A stretch of DNA of 51,807 nucleotides from Aquimarina agarilytica ZC1 (lineage in GTDB: Bacteria > Bacteroidota > Bacteroidia > Flavobacteriales > Flavobacteriaceae). The notes beneath the pieces were generated by a model. The model searched no databases, was not told where the DNA came from, and saw only the letters and a list, made by a program, of their open reading frames with translations. The number at the start of each line of letters is the position of its first letter. Position 1 is the first letter of the stretch. Below, piece by piece: positions 37,664 to 45,424 of this stretch. Location: NCBI RefSeq assembly GCF_000255455.1, contig NZ_JH621256.1, forward strand, positions 76,920-128,726. Reading direction: 5' to 3'. The translations under genes were made by a program, and so were the position numbers.

Positions 37664-39796
37664 ATGAAAAATCGCTATTTAATTTACTTCTTATTTTCGC
37701 TTCTGTTTGGAATGTCGATAACTGCTCAAAAATATGAGTTAAGTGAAATTCAAAAGCAACAGCTTACATCACTTAAATCAAATTCCAAATTAGGACTCGG
37801 ATTTAAGTTGTTATTAAATGATCCAACCAAAATAGACCGCTTTATAACTAAAAATGGTAATGTAGCTTTTATAGCATCACCAACAGATGACACAGAATTA
37901 CTATTAAATGAATTATTAACTATAGGCGCTAAGGACTGTATCATGGTTAATGGTATGATCTGTGGGAAAATTAGTTTAAGCAGTATTGAAAAACTAAAAG
38001 ATTTAATTCATTTAAAAACAGCTATACCGGAATTTAAGCCAAAATTAAATGTTGGAGTAGTGGATAGTGAGGGAGACCGATCAATGCTTACAGATTCTAT
38101 TAAGAATACTTTAGGCCTAGATGGTACAGGGATTAAAATAGGTATACTTTCGGATAGTTACAATTCACTACTAGGTGCCGAAAATTCAGTATTAGAAGGA
38201 GATTTACCTGGAGTTGGAAATCCAAATGGGTATACCAAACCAGTTGTGGTATTAAAGGATTTGCCAGAAGATCCAGAAGCTGAATCACCTAGAGGAAGTG
38301 ATGAAGGAAGAGCTATGGCGGAATTGATTCATGATATAGCTCCAGGGGCAGAATTGTTTTTTTATACAGCTTTTGATGGTTTATTAGACTTTGCGGCTGG
38401 AATTAGAGCATTAGAAGCTGCAGGTTGTGATATAATTGTTGATGATGTGTCGTATTTTGCAGAAAGTTATTTTCAAGATGGTGCCATTGGAGGAGCCATA
38501 AATGAAGTTGCAGCTAAGGGCGTTTCTTATTTTTCTTCAGCCGGAAACTCGGATAGAACTTCTTATGAAAATGATTATGTTGGATCAGGTGTAGATGGGC
38601 CTACAGGAGGTGAGCTTTTAGATTTTGGAGGTAATGATATAGCGCAAGCTTTGACAATACCTGCTGGGGAGAGTATATCTTTATGGATCATGTGGGATGA
38701 CCCACAGCCTGCTATTAATGATAAACCTAATCCTGCTCCTAAGACTGATTTAGATGCCTTTTTGTTTAATGTTGAAACAGGTGAACTGTTAGATGCTAGT
38801 GTTATTGATAATATAAATGATGGTTTTAATATAGAAATAATTGGTTTTGAGAATGAAACTGATGCTGATTTGAGTGTTGATCTATTGATTGAAAGAAATG
38901 CTGGGCCTAATCCAAGAATAATAAAATATATTGATAGAGATCAAGGTGCTGTTGCTGTTGATCTAATAGGAAGTAATGCAGGTACATGTACAGGTCACTC
39001 AAATGTGAGTGGAGCGATTGCTGTAGGTGCAGCTTCATATTTTAATACTCCCGAGTTTAATGATTTTAGAGTGTCATTAGGTGCTGCTCCATTGGAAACT
39101 AATATAGTTAATGGTTTCTCTTCTGCTGGAGGAACACCAATTCTTTTAGCAAGTGATGGAACTCCTATTGAACCGATTTTTAATGAAAATCCTTTTATAG
39201 TTGGACCAAATGGAACAAATACAAGCTTTTTTGGATCTGATTTAACTTTTGCGCCAGATGGTTTTCCTAACTTTTTTGGAACATCTGCAAGTGCACCATT
39301 AGTTGCTGCTGCAGCTGCTCTATTATTAGAAGCTAAAAATGATTTAACCACTTCAGATATTCGTGATGCCTTTAAAAATACTGCCGAAGATATGGATGAT
39401 CCATTAACTGAAGGTTTTGATGAAGGTTATGATGTAAAAACAGGCCATGGTTTTATTAATGCATTTGATGCTTTGGTTGAAATTCTTGGGGATGATTTTG
39501 TGATGAATGATGCTATAGAGCGTGGTGAATCAAACGTAATTTCTGTAAGTGCATTTCCTTCTCCTTTTGAGAGAGAGTTTAAGTTAAATTTAGTTGTTGA
39601 AGGAAAATGTGAATTATTTATAGACATTTTTTCATTTACAGGAGAAAATGTATTTCATAAAGAGATTACTTTAGAAGACAGGGATGTAAATGAAACGGTA
39701 TATTTAGGGAATAAGCCAAAAGGCTTATATTTTGTTAATATAGTTGACTTAAAAACTCAAAAATTGATTGAAACACATTCTATTTTTAAAAATTAG
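37664..39796 (+). CDS. Secreted S8-like peptidase, copy 2
   Basis: A 710-residue paralog of the preceding gene with the same layout: signal peptide (to ITAQ), N-terminal region, S8-like domain and type A T9SS C-terminal domain (SAFPSPFEREF, IDIFSFTGENV, KGLYFVNIV). Here the Asp is kept (Asp164 in GILSDSYN), Glu214 occupies the usual His position in SDEGRAMAELIHDIAPGA, the oxyanion Asn is in SSAGNSDR and the Ser nucleophile is Ser541 in FGTSASAP. So this copy keeps an Asp-Glu-Ser set, reminiscent of the Ser-Glu-Asp triad of sedolisins, while copy 1 does not. An insertion of a few residues (LPEDPEAES) before the Glu distinguishes it. It has its own terminator. The substrate is unknown. Confidence 0.9.
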   Translation: MKNRYLIYFLFSLLFGMSITAQKYELSEIQKQQLTSLKSNSKLGLGFKLLLNDPTKIDRFITKNGNVAFIASPTDDTELLLNELLTIGAKDCIMVNGMICGKISLSSIEKLKDLIHLKTAIPEFKPKLNVGVVDSEGDRSMLTDSIKNTLGLDGTGIKIGILSDSYNSLLGAENSVLEGDLPGVGNPNGYTKPVVVLKDLPEDPEAESPRGSDEGRAMAELIHDIAPGAELFFYTAFDGLLDFAAGIRALEAAGCDIIVDDVSYFAESYFQDGAIGGAINEVAAKGVSYFSSAGNSDRTSYENDYVGSGVDGPTGGELLDFGGNDIAQALTIPAGESISLWIMWDDPQPAINDKPNPAPKTDLDAFLFNVETGELLDASVIDNINDGFNIEIIGFENETDADLSVDLLIERNAGPNPRIIKYIDRDQGAVAVDLIGSNAGTCTGHSNVSGAIAVGAASYFNTPEFNDFRVSLGAAPLETNIVNGFSSAGGTPILLASDGTPIEPIFNENPFIVGPNGTNTSFFGSDLTFAPDGFPNFFGTSASAPLVAAAAALLLEAKNDLTTSDIRDAFKNTAEDMDDPLTEGFDEGYDVKTGHGFINAFDALVEILGDDFVMNDAIERGESNVISVSAFPSPFEREFKLNLVVEGKCELFIDIFSFTGENVFHKEITLEDRDVNETVYLGNKPKGLYFVNIVDLKTQKLIETHSIFKN

Positions 39797-39832
39797 AACG
39801 CGGTAAAAATAATTATACTAAGCGATATAAGT

Positions 39833-39866
39833 AAAGCTCATCAATTTCTGATGGGCTTTGCTTTTT
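39833..39866 (+). terminator. Intrinsic terminator of S8 copy 2
   Basis: An 11-bp stem (39833-39843 with 39849-39859, one T-G wobble), loop ATTTC, then GC and five T. Confidence 0.8.
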
Positions 39867-39895
39867 ATGTAAAATAAATACAATCGATGTTTAAC

Positions 39896-40504
39896 TTATA
39901 GTAATTTCATAATACCAAAGTTTATAATAAAGGTATTAATGCCACCGTTAGGAAATTGAAAATCTAAATTACTAAGATGTCTTTTTCCTGGTCTAAGGTC
40001 TAAGAATAAATTTTTAGAAACACGATAATTAATACCTCCAAAAAAATTATCAGAAAAAATAAAGTTAGGTGCTTGTCGCGAAGGTGTAGATGAAATAAAG
40101 TGAGGCCCCGCACTAATTAGACCGTAGATACTAATTTTATCTTTTAAAAGATTGAATCTAATGAGTATCCCAATATTAAGACCAAATTCAAAAGTGTTTT
40201 TTTTATGATCAATTTGACCAAAATTGATTTGCGGTTGTCCTAAAGCTTCTAAACCGATCCATTTTTTTTGAATAAGGCTTCTGTAATATTGAAATTGAAA
40301 TAAATGTACTACGTAATCAGTTTCGATATTGATATTTGTAAATCCTAAACCATTATTTCTTCCCAATCCATAATTAAAGCCGATTTTATGTTTAGTCTGG
40401 GAGAGTGTTTTGTATGCAACTCCAATATGAGGGCTTTTTTCCTTTTTACTTTGCGAATAAGTATTGGCACTAATTATAATTAGAAAGAGATAGCCTATTT
40501 TCAT
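39896..40504 (-). CDS. Hypothetical outer-membrane barrel-like protein
   Basis: The 202-residue protein has a signal peptide (MKIGYLFLIIISANTYSQ) and then alternating hydrophobic, glycine-rich strands (HKIGFNYGLGRNNGLGFTNI, here shortened, FEFGLNIGILIRFNLL, FLDLRPGKRHLSNLDF) typical of a small outer-membrane beta-barrel. I do not recognise a specific family. It lies downstream of thrB in the same direction, 90 bases away, where thrC would be expected in a Flavobacteriaceae threonine operon; it shows no sign of being part of that pathway. Its 3' end faces the second S8 peptidase. Confidence 0.65.
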   Translation of the reverse strand: MKIGYLFLIIISANTYSQSKKEKSPHIGVAYKTLSQTKHKIGFNYGLGRNNGLGFTNINIETDYVVHLFQFQYYRSLIQKKWIGLEALGQPQINFGQIDHKKNTFEFGLNIGILIRFNLLKDKISIYGLISAGPHFISSTPSRQAPNFIFSDNFFGGINYRVSKNLFLDLRPGKRHLSNLDFQFPNGGINTFIINFGIMKLL

Positions 40505-40594
40505 TAGAGCAATTTATAAAAAAGTGAACAATCAAAAAATGCTACTCTTAAAAGAATAGCATTTAATATTTTTACTTACTAGATACATGTTTTT

Positions 40595-41527
40595 TTATTC
40601 CATAAGCGTAACGCCATTGGCATTGATACCTGCTACATGAATATCAAAGGAGATTCCAGTAGAAGTGTATACTTTTTCAATAGCTTTTGCTACTTTTTCG
40701 GCTGTAGCTTTACTTTTGCTTAGTGCAAAAATAGATGGACCAGAACCAGAAATCCCAGCACCTAAAGCACCATTTGTTAAAGCGGCATCTTTTACTTCAG
40801 TAAACTTAGGAATTAAAATAGAACGCATAGGTTCAATAATAACATCTTCTAGGCTCCGACCTATTAAATCATAATCATTGGTGTATAAACCAGCGACAAA
40901 ACCACCTAGATTTCCCCATTGTGTTACTGCACTTTTTAAAGGAACTGTGGGTTTTACTACCCTACGCGAATCGGCTGTTTTAACTTCAATTTGTGGATGA
41001 ATAATAGTCATGTATAAATCTTGGGGTGTATTTAATTTCAATACATCCAAAGGAGCATAACTTCTAACCAATGTAAATCCACCTAAAAGGGCAGGAGCTA
41101 CGTTATCCGCATGGGCATTCCCACTGGCTAAACGTTCTCCTTCCATAGCAAATTTTACTAATTCATTATTGGTAAATGGTCTGTCTAATAATTCATTTAC
41201 AGCCCAAACAGCACCAGCACTACTTGCAGCACTACTACCAATACCACTACCAGCCTTAATTTTTTTATAAATTTCAATATCTACTCCTGTTGAAGTGTCA
41301 TTTAAAGCTTCAAGCATAGCAACTACAGCGACACCTGCAACATTTTTATCAGTAGCTAAAGGTAAATCGGCACCTTCAATTTTAGTGATACGAACTCCAG
41401 CTTCTGCCGAAAGGCTTATTTGCATTTCATCGCCTACGTTTTGCAAACAACATCCCAATACATCAAATCCGCACGAAAGATTGGCTACCGTAGCAGGGGC
41501 AAAAACTTTTAATGATTTTTTATTCAT
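40595..41527 (-). CDS. thrB: Homoserine kinase
   Basis: ThrB phosphorylates L-homoserine in threonine synthesis. The 310-residue GHMP kinase begins VFAPATVANLSCGFDVLG and has the ATP-binding loop GSGIGSSAASSAG at residues 93-105, NADNVAPALLGG (as HADNVAPALLGG) at about 138 and the C-terminal GAGISGSGPSIFAL. It follows thrA after 40 bases in the same direction. The next step, threonine synthase (thrC), which usually follows in this lineage, is not found in the window. Confidence 0.97.
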   Translation of the reverse strand: MNKKSLKVFAPATVANLSCGFDVLGCCLQNVGDEMQISLSAEAGVRITKIEGADLPLATDKNVAGVAVVAMLEALNDTSTGVDIEIYKKIKAGSGIGSSAASSAGAVWAVNELLDRPFTNNELVKFAMEGERLASGNAHADNVAPALLGGFTLVRSYAPLDVLKLNTPQDLYMTIIHPQIEVKTADSRRVVKPTVPLKSAVTQWGNLGGFVAGLYTNDYDLIGRSLEDVIIEPMRSILIPKFTEVKDAALTNGALGAGISGSGPSIFALSKSKATAEKVAKAIEKVYTSTGISFDIHVAGINANGVTLME

Positions 41528-41567
41528 AATCTTAGAATTCTTCCTTTTTAGCAGAAGTTAATACCTG

Positions 41568-44012
41568 CTATTGTTTACCAATTCGAATGATATCTGCAAA
41601 AATACCCGAAGCGGTAACATCGGCACCAGCACCAGCACCTTTGACAATTAAAGGTTGTTCCGGATAACGATCAGTGTAAAATAACACGATATTATCACTT
41701 CCTTCTAAGTTGTAAAAAGGATGATCCGAAGGAATATGCTGTAGACCAACAGATGCTTTACCTTCTTCATATTGCGCTACGTATTTTAAACGACAATCTT
41801 TTGAAGTAGCAGCTTCTAGAATCTCAGTAAAATGAGCTTCATTAGTTTTTAAACTTTCAAAAAAGTCAGGAACATTAGCTGTAGCTAAACTTTCTTGAGG
41901 TAAAAAAGGATTGTTTTCAATATCCGAAAGTTCCATAACTTGACCACTTTCTCGTGCCAATATTAGAATTTTTCGAGCTACATCAACACCACTTAAGTCA
42001 ATTTTTGGATCAGGTTCCGTATAACCTTGTTCTTGAGCTTGCTTTACAATATCAAAAAAGCTTACTCCCTTTTTGTAGTAATTAAATACAAAATTTAAAC
42101 TTCCAGAAAGTACCGCTTGTATTTTTCGAACTCTGTCACCAGAAGCAATTAAATTGTTCAATGTATCAATAATTGGTAAACCAGCACCTACATTAGTTTC
42201 ATAAAGGAATGGAGCACTATACTCTCGTGATAATGTTTGTAATTCATGATAATTTATATAGGCATCAGCACAAGCAATTTTATTACAAGTAACCACACCA
42301 ATACTATTGGCAAGATAATTTTTATAAACGGCAGCAATTTTTTCAGTTGCTGTATTGTCAACAAAAATACTGTTACGTAAATTCATTGCTTTTGTTTGCT
42401 TAAAAAAAGCATCAGGTGACGCTTGTTCACCATTTTCAAGACTTTCTTTCCAGTTAGTAAGGTCTAAACCTTCTGGATTAAAAATCATTTTCCTTGAATT
42501 TGATAACGCTACAACTCTAATTTTTAAACGTAAATTTTCCTTTAGGTAATCTGCTTGTTGTTGTAGTTGTTCAATTAATTTACTCCCCACGTTACCAACT
42601 CCAGTAATAAACAAATTCAATTGTTTTGTTTTTACTTCAAAGAATTGTTCGTGTAAAGAATTTAAGGCTTTATCAATATCTTTTTTGGCAATGACTATCG
42701 AAATGTTTTTTTCGGAAGCCCCTTGAGCTATCGCTCTAATATTTACATTGTTTTTACCAAGGGTACTAAACATTTTACCACTAAGTCCTTGATGTTCTAC
42801 CATATTGTCACCTACAAGGGCTAAAATAGCAACATCATTTTCTGTTTTGGTAGGATGTACTTTTCCTTTTGATATTTCGAATTCAAATGAGGCATCGATA
42901 ACAGTCTTTGCTTTATCGGCATCGGCACTATCAATAGCTAAGCATATAGAATGTTCCGATGAAGCCTGCGTAATTAAAACAACATTAATTTTTGCAGCAT
43001 AAAGTGTTTCAAATAAACGCTTCGAAAAACCAGGAATACCAACCATGCCACCACCTTCGAGAGTGATCACAGAAATATTTTCGATATGACTAATACCTGT
43101 TACTGCTTGCTTACGTTCAGCTACTTCTCTAGTAATTAATGTGCCAAAATCATCTGGAGCAAATGTATTCTTTATGTAAATAGGAATATTTTTTTCCAAT
43201 ACAGGCTGAATAGTAGGTGGGTAAATCACTTTAGCACCAAAGTGTGAAAGCTCCATGGCTTCCTGATATGAAATGTGAGAAACCGGTTTAGCTTGCTTAA
43301 CCACTCTAGGATTAGCTGTAAACATACCGCTAACATCAGTCCATATTAATAAGTCTTTTGCTTGAACAGCGGCAGCTAAAATTGCAGCAGTAAAATCGGA
43401 ACCACCACGACCTAATGTAGTTGGTTCACCCGATTCAGTTCGGGCAACAAAACCTGGGAATAATACAATTTTGGAGCTGTTATTTTTAGCAAAAGCTAAA
43501 ATTTTATTATTTGTTACCTCGTAATTTAGAGTAACTTTTTCAGCTTCTACAGTAGTGATATAATCCCTAGAGTCTTGTAAAATTAAATCCATTTTCTTAG
43601 CCTTCGCAGCTTCAGAAATGATATATGATGATAATAATTCACCAAAACTGGCAATAACCGATGAAGTTTTAGGAGAAAGTTCACTTAATAAAAAAGCACC
43701 TTCGCACAAGGCCTCTAAATCATTAAGTTTTGACTTTACCGTACTAATAACACTACTTTGTTCCGTAACGGGAATCAATTCGCGTACGGTGTCTAAGTGT
43801 CTTTTTTCAATTTCACTTAGTGTTTCTTTATATTCATTGTTATTAGCGGCAGCTTGCGCTCCTGCTTTTAATAATAAATCGGTAACTCCACCAAGTGCAG
43901 AAACAACGACAAATAAAGAGTCATTTTTACTTTGGTTAGCTACTATTTGTAATACTTGTTGTATGGTTTGCGCTGTAGCGACTGAAGAACCTCCGAATTT
44001 TAGAACGTTCAT
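41568..44012 (-). CDS. thrA: Bifunctional aspartate kinase / homoserine dehydrogenase I
   Basis: ThrA catalyses the first and third steps of the aspartate pathway towards threonine and methionine. The 814-residue protein has an N-terminal aspartate kinase (MNVLKFGGSSVATAQTIQ; TTLGRGGSDFTAA near residue 197), ACT regulatory domains (about 315-455, where threonine feedback is expected), and a homoserine dehydrogenase beginning at about residue 465 (LFITGVGNVGSKL, the NAD(P)-binding loop), with ETNVGAGLPIIDTL and GYTEPDPKIDLSGVDVARK downstream. It is the first gene of the thr operon, preceded by a leader peptide with a run of Thr codons. thrB follows. Confidence 0.97.
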   Translation of the reverse strand: MNVLKFGGSSVATAQTIQQVLQIVANQSKNDSLFVVVSALGGVTDLLLKAGAQAAANNNEYKETLSEIEKRHLDTVRELIPVTEQSSVISTVKSKLNDLEALCEGAFLLSELSPKTSSVIASFGELLSSYIISEAAKAKKMDLILQDSRDYITTVEAEKVTLNYEVTNNKILAFAKNNSSKIVLFPGFVARTESGEPTTLGRGGSDFTAAILAAAVQAKDLLIWTDVSGMFTANPRVVKQAKPVSHISYQEAMELSHFGAKVIYPPTIQPVLEKNIPIYIKNTFAPDDFGTLITREVAERKQAVTGISHIENISVITLEGGGMVGIPGFSKRLFETLYAAKINVVLITQASSEHSICLAIDSADADKAKTVIDASFEFEISKGKVHPTKTENDVAILALVGDNMVEHQGLSGKMFSTLGKNNVNIRAIAQGASEKNISIVIAKKDIDKALNSLHEQFFEVKTKQLNLFITGVGNVGSKLIEQLQQQADYLKENLRLKIRVVALSNSRKMIFNPEGLDLTNWKESLENGEQASPDAFFKQTKAMNLRNSIFVDNTATEKIAAVYKNYLANSIGVVTCNKIACADAYINYHELQTLSREYSAPFLYETNVGAGLPIIDTLNNLIASGDRVRKIQAVLSGSLNFVFNYYKKGVSFFDIVKQAQEQGYTEPDPKIDLSGVDVARKILILARESGQVMELSDIENNPFLPQESLATANVPDFFESLKTNEAHFTEILEAATSKDCRLKYVAQYEEGKASVGLQHIPSDHPFYNLEGSDNIVLFYTDRYPEQPLIVKGAGAGADVTASGIFADIIRIGKQ

Positions 44013-44045
44013 GGGTATATGTTTTTATAAATAAATGAGTGAATG

Positions 44046-44061
44046 GTAGTGAAAACACTAC
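44046..44061 (-). promoter_or_regulatory. Hairpin between thr leader peptide and thrA
   Basis: GTAGTG and CACTAC form a 6-bp stem with an AAAA (UUUU in RNA) loop. One arm could alternatively pair with the ACTAC repeats made by the Thr codons of the leader peptide (around 44107-44115), which is the kind of exclusive pairing attenuation needs. Only the pairing potential is seen; the mechanism is inference. Confidence 0.35.
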
Positions 44062-44086
44062 ATAATTGGACGATTTAATAAATAGC

Positions 44087-44200
44087 TTAAAAACCCCAAA
44101 GGGTTGTAGTAGTATATAAGCTATTAAAGCTTTCGCCAGAAGTAATATACATTCTATTTACCGACACAGTAATTTCTTTTGTGTTAAACATCCTATTCAT
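44087..44200 (-). CDS. thrL: thr operon leader peptide with four consecutive Thr codons
   Basis: A 37-residue reading frame on the minus strand, 75 bases upstream of thrA, ends NSLYTTTTLWGF, with the four Thr codons ACT ACT ACA ACC in a row; Thr also occurs at residues 7, 11 and 20, next to Ile at 10 and 19. The stop codon is at 44087-44089. The Thr run is followed at once by AACCC-TTTG-GGGTTTTT, a short hairpin with a T run that looks like an attenuator. The logic matches the E. coli thr operon leader, in which ribosome stalling at Thr codons prevents termination. Translation could instead start at the ATG at 44191 or the one at 44152 (21 residues). It has no other recognisable domain. Confidence 0.7.
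   Translation of the reverse strand: MNRMFNTKEITVSVNRMYITSGESFNSLYTTTTLWGF
44091..44109 (-). terminator. Attenuator-like hairpin at the end of the thr leader peptide
   Basis: On the minus strand AACCC (from 44106) pairs with GGGTT around TTTG and runs into five T. The hairpin is short (5 bp, with the T run partly in the stem) and lies within the last codons of the leader peptide, right after the Thr run, so a stalled ribosome would cover or disrupt it. Confidence 0.4.
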
Positions 44201-44210
44201 TTTAATTTGC

Positions 44211-44218
44211 CAAAAATA
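44211..44218 (-). promoter_or_regulatory. Predicted thr operon -7 promoter box
   Basis: The minus strand reads TATTTTTG, an exact TAnnTTTG match, ending 10 bases before the first possible leader-peptide ATG. Confidence 0.5.
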
Positions 44219-44466
44219 GTACTTTTTATAATTTTATAGGCTATAGAATTTCATATTATGGGTTTTATTACTAGCTCTTTTTTTGTTGTTCTTATTTAAG
44301 CCGGATAATGCAGTAGAAAACCTATTTCGAATCGAAATCTCTGTAAAATCAAACGTTTCACTGAATTTTGATTTAATTATAACGATGCTATGTTAAAATT
44401 AAGAAAGGACTTGGATTTTATTGCCCATTTAATACTCATAATAAAGTTCTATTATATAATCCGGGT
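44219..44466. other. Intergenic region upstream of the thr operon
   Basis: About 250 AT-rich bases between the thr promoter and the end of the SGNH gene. A 26-codon plus-strand frame at about 44390-44470 has no support. I see no terminator for the SGNH gene here. Confidence 0.4.
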
Positions 44467-45420
44467 TTAAGGAATTATGGTTTTACTAATTTGGTTGGCT
44501 ATTAATGTTCTTCCGTAATCATTCCAATGTTGGTCATATATTAAATAGGTAGGAGCGGTTGCATTTTTTAAGGCTTGATGAAAGTCAATAATTTTAAAAT
44601 GATTAGCCATTAAATAATCCAAGAATGGTTTTGGTGTTGTATTCGTATTTAATAGTAAAGAATAGCGTTTTTTATCAAAACCATAAGTAGTTACAAGTTT
44701 TTTGAAATTATTTAAGTATGTAACTATTGTGTTATTTTTTTGATGAGATACTTTTTTAATTTTTGTATGCGTGGCACGGGGCCTTTTATTCAGGCTATTT
44801 ATTAATTTGGCAACTAGATTTTTGGGAGGGTCAAGTACCCCAATGCTTTTAGTGTATACCAATAATTTGCATTTTTTAAGCATGTTGTTTAGTGGGGATT
44901 GTAAAGCAATACGATCTTGAATAACAGCATATTCGCCACGTAATAAATCAGTATTAAAATCGATATAAATGATCGTTTGATCAATTAAGTCAAAGTCTTT
45001 TTTATAGGCGTGTATCAAATGTAATTGATCGGCAAAATCATAACCTGCATAAGCATATTCATATACTTTAATAGCAGGTAGGGCATTTTCAATTTTTTTT
45101 CCAATGGAATGGGTATAGTCTTGATGAAAACCTTGAATAAAAGAATCCCCAACCAAAGCAAGTTCAAATTGCTCCTTAGTTGGTGTGTATTCTTGGTAAG
45201 AGTTGAATCCAGCATTGTTAATACGATAGCGCGCATGATTTTGTTTTCGATTGCCAGTAACAGCAATTCCTTTTTGATTAGGAATCCATTTTTCAACCTT
45301 AGCTTCATCAATGAATCTTTTTGGAGTATCCTTGGCTAAATGAAATATGCGAACTAAAACTTCTAATACTATTAATATTAGAAAAAGATAACCTCCAATT
45401 TTAAGAAATAATTTTAACAT
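44467..45420 (-). CDS. Membrane-anchored SGNH hydrolase-like protein (AlgX/AlgJ-like role)
   Basis: The 317-residue protein has one N-terminal transmembrane anchor (LFLKIGGYLFLILIVLEVLV, residues 4-23) and an extracytoplasmic domain with GDS-type motif LALVGDSFIQGF and a late DQHWNDYGR containing the Asp and His of an SGNH catalytic set. I set the start at ATG 45420, four bases after the MBOAT stop; the longer frame would overlap that gene. SGNH proteins encoded with an MBOAT acyltransferase usually transfer acetyl groups to exported polysaccharides (as in alginate AlgJ/AlgX or DltD-type systems). The target polymer here is unknown, and no polysaccharide synthase is adjacent. Confidence 0.8.
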   Translation of the reverse strand: MLKLFLKIGGYLFLILIVLEVLVRIFHLAKDTPKRFIDEAKVEKWIPNQKGIAVTGNRKQNHARYRINNAGFNSYQEYTPTKEQFELALVGDSFIQGFHQDYTHSIGKKIENALPAIKVYEYAYAGYDFADQLHLIHAYKKDFDLIDQTIIYIDFNTDLLRGEYAVIQDRIALQSPLNNMLKKCKLLVYTKSIGVLDPPKNLVAKLINSLNKRPRATHTKIKKVSHQKNNTIVTYLNNFKKLVTTYGFDKKRYSLLLNTNTTPKPFLDYLMANHFKIIDFHQALKNATAPTYLIYDQHWNDYGRTLIANQISKTIIP

Positions 45421-45424
45421 AGGT

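Noticed and set aside
36306..39351. Similar antisense frames in both S8 genes (36306-36704 and 38995-39351)
   Set aside because: They resemble each other only because the sense genes are paralogs; no independent support for expression.
43618..44034. 138-codon plus-strand frame inside thrA
   Set aside because: Antisense shadow of the aspartate kinase domain; no recognisable protein features.
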